This document shows positions 15,440 to 23,764 of a stretch of 64,000 bases of DNA, piece after piece (positions within the stretch are counted from its first letter, which is position 1; each line of letters starts with the position of its first letter). The stretch is from Nesterenkonia lutea. GTDB lineage: Bacteria > Actinomycetota > Actinomycetes > Actinomycetales > Micrococcaceae. The notes under the pieces are model-generated. The model searched no databases and had not been told where the DNA came from. It saw only the letters and a list, made by a program, of their open reading frames with translations. The stretch spans positions 2,232,001 to 2,296,000 of the forward strand of contig NZ_JADBED010000001.1 of the NCBI RefSeq assembly GCF_014873955.1, read 5' to 3'. The position numbers were made by a program, and so were the translations under genes.

Positions 15440-16308
15440 TGTCCACCCGCCTCCGGATCGGCTCCTGGACGGCCATACTTGGCGTCGCCGCCTTGACGAT
15501 CGGATCCCTGAATCAGTCCCCGGAACCTACCGAAGCGGCATGGACCGACTCAGAGTACGCCGCTGCGGAACTCCGATATGAGGGAGACGGCACGGATGAA
15601 GACCCTGCCCCTGAGGGAGTCAGCTATCAGCTCGTGTCTGTGACCCAATACGTGCCGGCACCGGATTTCTGTCAGAACTTCACTCTCACCAACGCCACCG
15701 CTGAAGCTGTTGAATGGGAGTACAGCTTCGACACCTCCAAAGCTCCGTTCTGGGGCTGGACGCCTTATGACTCGGACGGTTCACCGAAGTTCGACATACA
15801 CGGAGAGGGCAGGTGGACCGGAGATTTCGACTCCACATCATCCATCTGGACCATTCGTGGAAAAGATTTCCAGGACTGGCGCGGGGATACTCGTTTCATG
15901 GCGGCCAATGAGACGCGCTCGCTGAGCTTCTGCACTCACACGGGCACCGTCCCCTATCCCAGTGTCGACCCGACACTGTTCACGTGGGACCTCGACGTGA
16001 GGGAGTCTGACTGGCAAATCGCCCTGCACGCCACGGTGGAGACGGAGTCTGAGTACTATATTCCGTTTGGCATCACCGTGGATCTCGCTGAGATCGTCTG
16101 CCCGGATGTAATCGACGACGTCAAGATCGTGTGGTGGCCAGACAACGTGCCACCGCCGACCAAGGCTGGACACGTTTACTCCTACAACCTCCCTTCCGGC
16201 AACTGGGCCGCCCTGATCAGGAGCGGCCATGCCTTTACTCATGACATCGCGAGGCTAGACCTGGGTACCGAGCGGGACATCCGGAACCACCTGCAGCCAG
16301 ACTGCTGA
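15436..16308 (+). CDS. SipW-type exported protein 3, tryptophan-rich
   Basis: Exported protein of about 290 residues. The N-terminus has RLRIGSWTAILGVAALTIGS, then EAAWTDSEYAAAELRYEG, a third variant of the W-(N/T)-D-S signal motif. The mature domain is larger than in the two paralogues and Trp/Tyr-rich. The segment DFCQNFTLTNATAEAVEW with PFWGW resembles beta-sandwich carbohydrate-binding modules (CBM2-like); I call this a resemblance only. Four Cys could form two disulfides. ATG 15436 and 15439 are adjacent in frame, and TGATG couples it to the preceding gene. It may be the tip, anchor or carbohydrate-binding member of a surface assembly. Confidence 0.72.
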   Translation: MMSTRLRIGSWTAILGVAALTIGSLNQSPEPTEAAWTDSEYAAAELRYEGDGTDEDPAPEGVSYQLVSVTQYVPAPDFCQNFTLTNATAEAVEWEYSFDTSKAPFWGWTPYDSDGSPKFDIHGEGRWTGDFDSTSSIWTIRGKDFQDWRGDTRFMAANETRSLSFCTHTGTVPYPSVDPTLFTWDLDVRESDWQIALHATVETESEYYIPFGITVDLAEIVCPDVIDDVKIVWWPDNVPPPTKAGHVYSYNLPSGNWAALIRSGHAFTHDIARLDLGTERDIRNHLQPDC

Positions 16309-16880
16309 TGGGATCAGCGCGGGGTGTGAGACGCCTGCTCCATATCCTCAGCGAGCTATTCCTGTGGCTCGCAGCTGCGCTCGGGGTGATATCGATCCTG
16401 CTGGTCATCGCCGGCTGGGCTCTGAACGTCTCACTGATCATGTTCCGCACCGGGTCGATGGAACCGACGATCCCGACCGGTTCCGTCGCCGTCGTCCGCG
16501 AGATTCCGGCAGACCAGGTCGAGGTCGGTGACGTCCTCACGGTGGACCGGGACGGGCAGCTTCCGGTGACGCACCGTGTGACCAGCGTCGATCCCGGAGA
16601 AATTCCCGAGCAGCGTGTCATCCGCATGCAGGGCGACGCGAACGAGGTGGAGGACCCGTATCCCTATGCGATCACCGAGGCCCGCGTCTCCTTTTTCCAC
16701 ATCCCGCATATCGCCAACGCCGTGAACCAGATGAACAACCCCTATGTGCTGGGCGCTGTCACGCTGGCAGCCACGCTGGGAGTGGGGTGGGCGTTCTGGC
16801 CGCGCGACGACCGGACAGTCTCGGCACGGTCCACTCCACGGGCCAGTCCGCACAGGCCGCGCCACACCGGAGCGCGGTGA
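16308..16880 (+). CDS. sipW: Signal peptidase I, SipW / ER type
   Basis: Membrane peptidase of 190 residues with N-terminal and C-terminal transmembrane segments (about residues 15-45 and 145-165). The catalytic Ser lies in FRTGSMEPTIPTGS; the usual Lys general base is replaced by His in LPVTHRV, the Ser-His arrangement of SipW and archaeal/ER signal peptidases. VRMQGDAN-type conserved residues are present as VIRMQGDANEVED. It is the last gene of the operon and starts inside the stop codon of protein 3 (TGATG). By analogy with B. subtilis tapA-sipW-tasA it should cleave the unusual signals of its three neighbours. Confidence 0.9.
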   Translation: MGSARGVRRLLHILSELFLWLAAALGVISILLVIAGWALNVSLIMFRTGSMEPTIPTGSVAVVREIPADQVEVGDVLTVDRDGQLPVTHRVTSVDPGEIPEQRVIRMQGDANEVEDPYPYAITEARVSFFHIPHIANAVNQMNNPYVLGAVTLAATLGVGWAFWPRDDRTVSARSTPRASPHRPRHTGAR

Positions 16881-16895
16881 ATCCCTGGGCCGGTC

Positions 16896-18185
16896 TCAGT
16901 CCTCGATCAGGTCGTGGATCGCGATGACCTGGTCACGTCCGGGGCCCACGCCGACGCCGGAGATCCGGCAGCCGCTCAGCTTCTCCAGGGCCAGCACGTA
17001 GTTCCGTGCGTTGAGCGGAAGATCGTCCAGGGTCCGGGCGCCGGAGATGTCTTCGGTCCAGCCGGGGTAGTTCTCGAAGACCGGCTTCGCGTGATGGAAC
17101 TCGGTCTGGGTCATGGGCATCTCGTCGTGGCGCACGCCGTCGACCTCATAGGCCACGCAGACGGGGATCTCTTCGATGCCGGTGAGCACGTCGAGCTTGG
17201 TGAGGAAGAAGTCGGTGAAGCCATTGACGCGCGAGGCGTAGCGCGCCATCACCGCGTCATACCACCCGCAGCGGCGAGGGCGTCCGGTGTTGACGCCGAA
17301 CTCCCCACCGGTCTTCTGCAGGTACTCGCCCCATTCGTCGAAGAGCTCCGTGGGGAACGGGCCTGCGCCCACACGGGTGGTGTAGGCCTTGACGATCCCG
17401 ATGGAGCGTTTGATCCGGGTGGGGCCGATGCCGGAACCGACCGAGGCCCCTCCCGCCGTGGGGTTGGACGAGGTGACGAACGGATAGGTGCCGTGGTCGA
17501 CGTCGAGGTAGGTCGCCTGTCCGCCTTCCATCAGCACCACTTCGCCGCGGTCCAGGGCGTCATTGAGCAGGATGGTGGTGTCCACGACCATGGGGCGCAG
17601 ACGCTCGGCGAAGTCCAGGAAGTACTCAGCGATCTCATCCACGGCGATCGCACGGCGGTTGTAGAGCTTGACCAGCAGCTCGTTCTTCTGCCGCAGCGCA
17701 CCTTCGATCTTCTGCCGCAGGATGGACTCGTCGAAGATGTCCTGGACCCGGATCCCGAGCCGGGCCACCTTGTCCATATAGGTCGGGCCGATGCCGCGCC
17801 CAGTGGTGCCGATGGCTCGCTTGCCGAGGAAGCGCTCGGCGACCTTGTCCATGGTCTGGTGGTACGGAGCCACCAGGTGGGCGTTGGCCGAGATCTTCAG
17901 CTTCGAGGTGTCAGCGCCGCGGGCCTCGAGTCCGTCGATCTCGTGGAAGAGCGCCTCGAGGTTGACCACCACACCGTTGCCGATCACCGGCACGGCGTTC
18001 GGCGAGAGGATTCCGGCGGGAAGGAGCTTGAGCTCGAACTTCTCACCGCCCACGACCACGGTGTGTCCTGCGTTGTTGCCGCCATTGGGCTTCACCACAT
18101 AGTCGACTCGTGAACCGAGCAGGTCTGTGGCCTTGCCCTTACCTTCGTCGCCCCACTGGGCTCCGACGATCACAATGGCTGGCAT
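16896..18185 (-). CDS. purA: Adenylosuccinate synthetase
   Basis: Cytosolic enzyme of 429 residues that joins IMP and aspartate with GTP in AMP synthesis. The N-terminal [20 protein letters not shown] contains the catalytic Asp and the GTP loop; [28 protein letters not shown] and the C-terminal [11 protein letters not shown] are all conserved. Length is normal. AAAGGA precedes ATG 18185. It is convergent with the sipW operon, leaving only 15 bp between them, and is monocistronic. Confidence 0.97.
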   Translation of the reverse strand: MPAIVIVGAQWGDEGKGKATDLLGSRVDYVVKPNGGNNAGHTVVVGGEKFELKLLPAGILSPNAVPVIGNGVVVNLEALFHEIDGLEARGADTSKLKISANAHLVAPYHQTMDKVAERFLGKRAIGTTGRGIGPTYMDKVARLGIRVQDIFDESILRQKIEGALRQKNELLVKLYNRRAIAVDEIAEYFLDFAERLRPMVVDTTILLNDALDRGEVVLMEGGQATYLDVDHGTYPFVTSSNPTAGGASVGSGIGPTRIKRSIGIVKAYTTRVGAGPFPTELFDEWGEYLQKTGGEFGVNTGRPRRCGWYDAVMARYASRVNGFTDFFLTKLDVLTGIEEIPVCVAYEVDGVRHDEMPMTQTEFHHAKPVFENYPGWTEDISGARTLDDLPLNARNYVLALEKLSGCRISGVGVGPGRDQVIAIHDLIED

Positions 18186-18413
18186 GGCGGTCCTTTCCCG
18201 GGCTGAGCTGGTCTGGGAGCACCCGTGCTGGCAAAGGCGTCCCGAGTGATTCTATCAACGCAGTTCAACCCGCAACTCCGGGCGCCCCTCGGCCGAGCAG
18301 CTTCACCGGCTCGCATGGCATCTGCTCGTGTCCAGCGACCGCTCAGCGAGGCTCCCTAGTCTCAGACCACTTGCACCGCACACCTGTCCCTCTCAAGAAG
18401 TCTGGAGCGTGCC

Positions 18414-19415
18414 ATGCGAATCAAAGGGTCAACAGTCGTCATCACCGGAGCATCCAGCGGAGTCGGCCGGGCCGCCGCTGTGCGCTACGCAAAATCGGGT
18501 GCCAACCTCGTCCTTGCGGCCCGCGACGCTGAGGCGCTGGAGGACGCAGCGGAGACCTGCCGCGAACAAGGGGTCATAGTGCTCACGGTCCCTACCGACG
18601 TCACGGATGCGCGCGCAGTTGATCAGCTGGCGAAGGAGGCAGTCCGCGAGTTCGCCGGAATCGATGTCTGGATCAACAATGCCTCGGTCTCACTCTTCGC
18701 CTCCATCGCCGACGCACCGCTCGAGGACTTCCGCCGCGTGCTGGACGTCAACATCATGGGCTACGTCCACGGGGCCCGGGCGGCGCTGCGCTATATGCGT
18801 CCGCAGGGCCAGGGCGTCCTGATCAATGTCTCCTCCGTGGTGGGCCACGTCCCGCAGCCCTACACCGCGGCCTATTCGATCTCGAAGGCCGGGGTGAACG
18901 CACTGTCGGTGAGCCTGCGTTCTGAGCTCGCCCTGGACAAGTTCAAGGACATCCATGTCGTGACAGTTCTGCCGCCGACGATCGACACGCCGTTCTTCGA
19001 CCAGGTGGCCAACGCCACGGGTCGCAAGGTCCTGGCCATGCCGCCTGTGCATTCTCCGGAGGAGGTCGCCGAGGTGCTCCTGAAAGCCGCACGGAAGCCT
19101 CGCCACGACATGCCGGTGGGCTCCGCCGCCAAGCAGATGATCCGTCAGCACAGAGTCAGTCCAGCCTCTGTGGAGTCACTCATGGCGCAGCAGGTGGACA
19201 AAAAGCACCTCTCGTCCACCCAGCCGGCGGCTGCCACCCACGGCAACCTCTTCCAGCCCAGCCCCTCCGAGCGCCACGAGCTCCACGGCGGGTGGGACGG
19301 GCGGCGTCGCCAGGCGGGCCGGAGGCTGCTCGCCACAGGTGCCCTGGTGGCCGCCGCCGCGGGGGGCCTGGCGGTTCTGGGACGACAGCAGGACCGGCCG
19401 CGCCGCCGACACTGA
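18414..19415 (+). CDS. SDR family oxidoreductase with C-terminal membrane-like segment
   Basis: Short-chain dehydrogenase/reductase of 333 residues. The NAD(P) motif TGASSGVGRA is at residues 11-20, the NNAS motif (INNASVSLF) near 85-93, the catalytic Ser in INVSSVVGHV, and the YxxxK motif as YSISKAG. After the catalytic domain (to about residue 235) comes a long extension ending in LLATGALVAAAAGGLAVLG and a basic tail, which could be a single membrane helix. GGAG lies 7 nt before ATG 18414. The substrate is unknown. Convergent with tdk across 20 bp. Confidence 0.88.
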   Translation: MRIKGSTVVITGASSGVGRAAAVRYAKSGANLVLAARDAEALEDAAETCREQGVIVLTVPTDVTDARAVDQLAKEAVREFAGIDVWINNASVSLFASIADAPLEDFRRVLDVNIMGYVHGARAALRYMRPQGQGVLINVSSVVGHVPQPYTAAYSISKAGVNALSVSLRSELALDKFKDIHVVTVLPPTIDTPFFDQVANATGRKVLAMPPVHSPEEVAEVLLKAARKPRHDMPVGSAAKQMIRQHRVSPASVESLMAQQVDKKHLSSTQPAAATHGNLFQPSPSERHELHGGWDGRRRQAGRRLLATGALVAAAAGGLAVLGRQQDRPRRRH

Positions 19416-19435
19416 GCTGGCCTGGCTGGGCTGTC

Positions 19436-20086
19436 CTAGCCGAGCCTGCCGCCGGAAGCTTCCAGGTAGCAGGCGGCGCAGAGGGATTCGTACCAGATGT
19501 CGGCGCCGTCGATGGCGACCTGGTCGCCGTCGAAGATGATGCCCTCCCCGGAGCGGCGGGTGTTGAAGACCGCCTTGCGGCCGCAGCGGCAGATCGTCTT
19601 GAGCTCCTCGAGGGCGTGGGCCAGGTCCATCAGCCGGGCGGAGCCGGGGAAGGCGGTCGTGCGGAAATCGGTGCGGATGCCATAGGCGAGCACCGGCACA
19701 TCGTCGAGCACAGCGATGCGCAGCAGGTCCTCGACCTGTTCCGGAGCGAGGAACTGGGCCTCATCCACCAGCAGACAGGCCACGGGCTTGATCTGGCGGT
19801 TCAGCGCTCCTGACTCTGCCTCCATGTCATCGAGCAGGGTGCCCGGCGTGGTGCCCGCAGCATGCTGAGCGACGAGCTGGCGCAGCGGGGCCCGGGGCGG
19901 AATGAGGAAGTCCACATTGCGCGTGACCCCCAGGCGGGAGACGATCTCATCCTCGCCCTTGGTGTCCACCTGCGGCTTGGCCAGCAGGACCCGCTGGCCG
20001 CGCTCCTCATAGTTGAACGCGGCCTGCAGCAGTCCGGTGGACTTGCCCGAGTTCATGGCGCCGTAGCGGAAATAGAGCTTAGCCAT
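19436..20086 (-). CDS. tdk: Thymidine kinase
   Basis: Salvage kinase of 216 residues that phosphorylates thymidine to dTMP. The P-loop GAMNSGKST is at residues 9-17; the lasso and zinc-binding parts CRCGRKAVFNTR and WYESLCAACYLEA supply four Cys; DEAQFL is the Walker B-like motif. Length is typical of type II bacterial TK. It follows the DUF3151 gene on the same strand by 78 bp. Confidence 0.95.
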   Translation of the reverse strand: MAKLYFRYGAMNSGKSTGLLQAAFNYEERGQRVLLAKPQVDTKGEDEIVSRLGVTRNVDFLIPPRAPLRQLVAQHAAGTTPGTLLDDMEAESGALNRQIKPVACLLVDEAQFLAPEQVEDLLRIAVLDDVPVLAYGIRTDFRTTAFPGSARLMDLAHALEELKTICRCGRKAVFNTRRSGEGIIFDGDQVAIDGADIWYESLCAACYLEASGGRLG

Positions 20087-20164
20087 CGTCGGGCCACCCT
20101 CCCAGCATGCGTGTCAGTGAAGGTCCGTGAACGTCAGTGACGATCTGTGCCGGTCTGTGCAGGC

Positions 20165-20587
20165 TCAGCGCAGGCGGCTGATCGACTCAGCCGCTGAGGG
20201 GTCGCAGTCACGCAGCAGCTGCATGATGCGCTCAACCTCGGCCGCCTCGCCGATGGCGGCAGCTGCCTGTCCGAGCGCACCGAGGGCACGCAGAAAGCCG
20301 CGATTGGGCTCATGGCTCCACGGGACGGGGCCTGCGCCGCGCCAGCCGGAGCCGCGCAGCGCATCGAGCCCGCGGTGATAGCCCACGCGGGCGTAGGCAT
20401 AGCCCTCCACGGTGTATCCCTGGTCCAGCGCGTCCTCGGCGAGCAGGGCCCACACCAGCGAGGATTCCGGGTGCTTGGCAGCCAGGTCGACGGGCTCCTC
20501 GCCGGTGGCCAGCGATTCGGAGACTTCGGGTTCAGCCGGAAGCAGCGTGGGCTCCGGCTCCATCAGGTTCTGACCGACGATGCTCAT
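20165..20587 (-). CDS. DUF3151 domain-containing protein
   Basis: Actinobacterial conserved protein of 140 residues. It has the family pattern EPTLLPAEPEVSESLA, HPESSLVWALLAEDALD, EGYAYARVGYHRGLDALRGSGWRG and PVPWSHEPNRGFLRALGAL. Cytosolic, mostly helical. No biochemical function is established for the family. It starts 24 bp after the second phnE and may be read through from the phn operon. Confidence 0.88.
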   Translation of the reverse strand: MSIVGQNLMEPEPTLLPAEPEVSESLATGEEPVDLAAKHPESSLVWALLAEDALDQGYTVEGYAYARVGYHRGLDALRGSGWRGAGPVPWSHEPNRGFLRALGALGQAAAAIGEAAEVERIMQLLRDCDPSAAESISRLR

Positions 20588-20611
20588 GCGCCCATCCTAC
20601 TGCCCGCACAG

Positions 20612-21766
20612 CTACAGCCCTGCAGCTGCCCGGTTCTCCTTGGGAGCCGGATCGTCCTCCACCCGGGGACCGTGCTCGGGGCCCGGATCCGGGGCGCCGT
20701 CGTCGTCCTCTGGGGTCTCTCCTCCGTCGCTGCGCGCGCCGCCCCCGTGGATCACCCGATGCCGGATGAACGCGGAGATCTGGTCCACGACCATGGTGAC
20801 CACGATGATGACCACCAGGACGATCCCGATCCGGTCCCATTCCCGGGCGCCGAAGACGACGGAGAGCAGCGAGCCGATTCCACCGGCGCCCAGCACGCCC
20901 AGGATCGCCGAGGCACGGATGTTGACCTCGAAGCGGTAGAGCCAGATCGCGACGACCTCGGGCATGACCTGCGGCATCACGGCCCAGCGGATCATCTGAA
21001 GCTGGTTGCTGCCGGAGGCGCGGGAGGACTCCAGCGGGCCGCCGTCCACCGCCTCGATGGCCTCGGAGATGAGCTTGGAGAGGGTGCCGATAGAGCTCAC
21101 GCCCAGCGCCATGGCGCCTGCCAGCGCACCGCCGCCTCCGCTGCCGAATCCGAACAGCGGCAGCATGATGGCGATGGCGAAGATGATCTCCGGGACCGCG
21201 CGGATGACAGAGAGGATGAAGCGCACCACGATGTAGACCGGCAGCGGGGACATGTTTCGCGCGGCGAGGAAGCCCATGGGCAGGGAGAACAGCGCACCGA
21301 CCATGGTGCCGACCCAGGCGATGGCCACGGACTCGAACATCGCGTCGAAGGACTGGGCCCAGTAGCCCGCGACCGTCTCATCCGGGACCTGGAAGACGCC
21401 CTGTGCCATGAGCTGGCCGTATTGGACGATGCTGGCGGGCAGGTTCAGCAGTGCGCCGAAGTCCATGCCCGCTCCGTAGACCGCGGCGATGAAGATGATG
21501 CCCACGGTGAGCATGCCGATGTTGTAGCCGAGCTTGGAGGGCCGCACCGGGCGACGGTCCAGGGCGTCAGGGGCGAATCGCGGCTGACCGGGCTGTCTGG
21601 GCTGCGCAGCGGCATCGCCGGCGGTGGCGTCTGCAGCGTGGTCGCTGGGGTCGGTGTGGGCGTCGGGGTCGGTGTGGGCGTCGGGGTCGGTGTGGGCGTC
21701 AGGGTCGTTGTCAGCACCGGGGCGGGAGGTGCTTCCCGGGCCGGCATTGAGTCTTCCGTTGCTCAT
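20612..21766 (-). CDS. phnE: Phosphonate-type ABC transporter permease PhnE (second)
   Basis: Inner-membrane permease of 384 residues. A hydrophilic, repeat-containing N-terminal region (about residues 1-85) precedes six or so membrane helices and the PhnE/BPD motif ASGSNQLQMIRWAVMPQVMPE near residue 260. The family is usually 260-290 long; the excess is the N-terminal extension plus a charged C-terminal tail. ATG 21766 overlaps the stop of the first phnE (ATGA). The two PhnE proteins likely form a heterodimeric channel with PhnC. Transport of a phosphonate, phosphite or phosphate ester is inferred from family; no C-P lyase or other phosphonate enzyme is present. Confidence 0.9.
   Translation of the reverse strand: MSNGRLNAGPGSTSRPGADNDPDAHTDPDAHTDPDAHTDPSDHAADATAGDAAAQPRQPGQPRFAPDALDRRPVRPSKLGYNIGMLTVGIIFIAAVYGAGMDFGALLNLPASIVQYGQLMAQGVFQVPDETVAGYWAQSFDAMFESVAIAWVGTMVGALFSLPMGFLAARNMSPLPVYIVVRFILSVIRAVPEIIFAIAIMLPLFGFGSGGGGALAGAMALGVSSIGTLSKLISEAIEAVDGGPLESSRASGSNQLQMIRWAVMPQVMPEVVAIWLYRFEVNIRASAILGVLGAGGIGSLLSVVFGAREWDRIGIVLVVIIVVTMVVDQISAFIRHRVIHGGGARSDGGETPEDDDGAPDPGPEHGPRVEDDPAPKENRAAAGL
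21650..21703. repeat. 18-bp tandem repeat (3 copies) in phnE
   Basis: Three nearly perfect copies of an 18-bp unit (gtcggtgtgggcgtcggg on the plus strand) within the N-terminal extension of the second phnE, encoding DPDAHT repeats on the minus strand. In frame, so copy number can vary without breaking the gene. Confidence 0.85.
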
Positions 21767-22866
21767 AGCAGCTTCCTCCGGATGTACATGGAGAACAGGT
21801 CCACCAGCAGCACCACGACGATCAGCGCGATCAGGATGGCAGCGACGTTCTCGAACTGGAAGCGGTTGAGCTGCAGCATCATGGCCGAGCCGATGCCGCC
21901 CACGCCGACGATCCCCAGCGCGGCTGAGGCGCGGATGTTCAACTCGAAGACGTAGAGGCCGTAGGACACGAATCCGGGGAGGACCTGCGGCAGGATCGCC
22001 AGCCGGTTGCGCTGAGTCAGATTCGCGCCGGAGGCGTCGGCCGCCTCCACGGGCCCGGGATTCACGGCGTCGATGGTCTCGCTGAGCAGCTTGGCCACGA
22101 TGCCGATGTTGAACATCAGCAGCGCGAGGATGCCTGCCATGGGGCCCAGGCCGTGCGCGGTGCCGCCGATGAAGGCCACGAAGAGCAGCGCCCAGCCGAC
22201 GTCGGGGATGGAGCGGATCACGGAGTTCACGGCCTTGATCGCCTGTGAAGTGCCCTTGTTCGGGCTGGAGACCGGGGAGGCGTACATGGCGAGCACCAGG
22301 CCGATGGCGCAGCCGATCAGGGTGGCCACCACCGCCATGGAGATGGTGATCAGCCACTGGTCTCGCACGGTCCAGATGTAGCTCCAGTTGGGGTCAAGGA
22401 ACGCCATGAGGCGGGGCTCCACATTTGACCAGCGCTCGGGGATCTCCAGCAGCGTGAACCGGACGGTGGCTCCGGCCCAGTAGCTCATGGCGATGAAAGC
22501 CACCGTCCCGAAGGCCGCCATGGTGCCGACCTTGGCCTTGAAGCACAGCGCAAGGACCACCAGCATGACCAGCAGGCCGATGAGTGGATTCAGCGGCGCC
22601 CAGAGGGTCACGAACCCGAGCGGGATCAGCAGGATGTCCCCGGACTCCTGGGTGACCCAGAAGAAGATGAAGGCGAGGACGGCGAGGCCGACCAGCTCCA
22701 GGTAGACCAGTCCCCTGGGCCGCGGGGGCTCCGGGCGGATTGTCTGCGCAGTCTGCGGGCCGGGGCGGCGCCCCCGAGCAGCGGGAGGTGCTTCAGAAGA
22801 GGACGGTGCTTCAGAAGAGGACGGTGCTGCTGAAGAGGACGGTGTCGCGGGGGAGGTGGAGGCCAC
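21763..22866 (-). CDS. phnE: Phosphonate-type ABC transporter permease PhnE (first)
   Basis: Permease of 367 residues. A Ser/Ala/Pro/Glu-rich N-terminal tail (residues 1-50, with SSSEAP repeats) precedes the membrane domain with about six helices and the ABC-coupling motif ASGANLTQRNRLAILPQVLPG near residue 280. The GTG at 22866 lies 3 bp after the phnC stop, with GGAG about 7 nt upstream. It shares the signature and layout of its neighbour, consistent with duplicated permeases. Both carry unusual low-complexity cytoplasmic extensions. Confidence 0.9.
   Translation of the reverse strand: MASTSPATPSSSAAPSSSEAPSSSEAPPAARGRRPGPQTAQTIRPEPPRPRGLVYLELVGLAVLAFIFFWVTQESGDILLIPLGFVTLWAPLNPLIGLLVMLVVLALCFKAKVGTMAAFGTVAFIAMSYWAGATVRFTLLEIPERWSNVEPRLMAFLDPNWSYIWTVRDQWLITISMAVVATLIGCAIGLVLAMYASPVSSPNKGTSQAIKAVNSVIRSIPDVGWALLFVAFIGGTAHGLGPMAGILALLMFNIGIVAKLLSETIDAVNPGPVEAADASGANLTQRNRLAILPQVLPGFVSYGLYVFELNIRASAALGIVGVGGIGSAMMLQLNRFQFENVAAILIALIVVVLLVDLFSMYIRRKLL
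22790..22843. repeat. 18-bp tandem repeat (3 copies) in the first phnE
   Basis: Three 18-bp units, two identical (gcttcagaagaggacggt) and one with two changes, encoding the SSSEAP tract of the N-terminal tail. Unit size equals that in the other phnE but the sequence is unrelated. Confidence 0.82.
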
Positions 22867-22869
22867 GCG

Positions 22870-23649
22870 CTACTCCGGGGCCGAGTCGGCGGTGACGATG
22901 TCCTCGGCGGTCAGCGAGCGTTGATAGACCTCTTCGATGGCCTCGTCGGTGGCCTCCTCCACGGGGCCGTCGAAGACCACTTCTCCGCCGCGCATGCCGA
23001 TGACGCGGTCGGCGTAGCTGCGGGCGAGGTCCAGGTGGTGCATGTTCACGATGGTGGTGATCCCCAGCTCCTGCTGGATGCGGCGCAGATCCCGCATGAC
23101 CTTGTGTGCGGTGGGCGGGTCCAGGGAGGCCACCGGCTCGTCGGCGAGGATGACCTCGGGATCCTGGGCCAGCACGCGGGCGATCGCCACGCGCTGCTGC
23201 TGGCCGCCGGAGAGCGAGGCGGCCCGCATATAGGCCTTGTCCACGATGCCCACGCGTTCCAGCGACTGGAAGGCGAGCTCCTTGTCCTCTGCCCGGTACC
23301 AGCCGAGCAGAGAGCGCCAGGTGGGGGTCTCCGCCGAGCGTCCGACCAGGACGTTGTTCAGCACCGAGACGCGGGTGACCAGGTTGAAGGACTGGAAGAT
23401 CATCCCCACCCGTGAGCGCAGCCGGCGCAGCTTGGCCTTGCTCCGGGGGTCCACGACGACGTCGCCCACAGTCAGCGTGCCCGAGGTGAAGGGCACCAGT
23501 CCGTTCACCGTCCGGATCAGCGTGGACTTGCCCGCCCCGGAGAGCCCGACGATGGCCACGAACTCGCCCTTGTTGATCTGCAGGTTGACGTTGCTCAGCC
23601 CCTTGAAGCCATTGGGGTAGACGACGTCGATGTTCTCGAAAGTGATCAT
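22870..23649 (-). CDS. phnC: Phosphonate-type ABC transporter ATP-binding protein
   Basis: ATPase of 259 residues. Walker A GLSGAGKST at residues 34-42, Q-loop IFQSFNLV, signature LSGGQQQRVAIARVL and Walker B VILADEPVASLDP are all intact, and NMHHLDLARSYADRVIGM is the H-loop region typical of PhnC. It starts at ATG 23649, downstream of an intercistronic hairpin, with no strong Shine-Dalgarno, which suggests lower translation than phnD. Confidence 0.94.
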   Translation of the reverse strand: MITFENIDVVYPNGFKGLSNVNLQINKGEFVAIVGLSGAGKSTLIRTVNGLVPFTSGTLTVGDVVVDPRSKAKLRRLRSRVGMIFQSFNLVTRVSVLNNVLVGRSAETPTWRSLLGWYRAEDKELAFQSLERVGIVDKAYMRAASLSGGQQQRVAIARVLAQDPEVILADEPVASLDPPTAHKVMRDLRRIQQELGITTIVNMHHLDLARSYADRVIGMRGGEVVFDGPVEEATDEAIEEVYQRSLTAEDIVTADSAPE

Positions 23650-23668
23650 GGTCTGGTGTCCCGGCCGA

Positions 23669-23717
23669 GTCCGGGTGCGAAGCTCACGCCTGGAGCGTGG
23701 GAGCTTCGCACCCGGAC
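23669..23717 (-). promoter_or_regulatory. Strong intercistronic hairpin between phnD and phnC
   Basis: A 17-bp perfect stem (23669-23685 with 23701-23717; GTCCGGGTGCGAAGCTC and complement) continues after a 2-nt bulge with ACGC/GCGT around a 5-nt loop. There is no T-run on either side, so it is more likely an RNA-stabilising or attenuating element that lets phnD exceed the rest of the operon than a full terminator. Confidence 0.8.
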
Positions 23718-23764
23718 CGCGGACTCACGGAGGACTGGTTCCTCTCTTCAAAAGGGTCTGCAGG

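Noticed and set aside
20312..21955. Long plus-strand open frame opposite the phnE genes
   Set aside because: Its sequence is Asp/His/Gly/Val-rich antisense of GC-rich coding DNA, without any domain; the minus-strand phnE and DUF3151 genes are well conserved.
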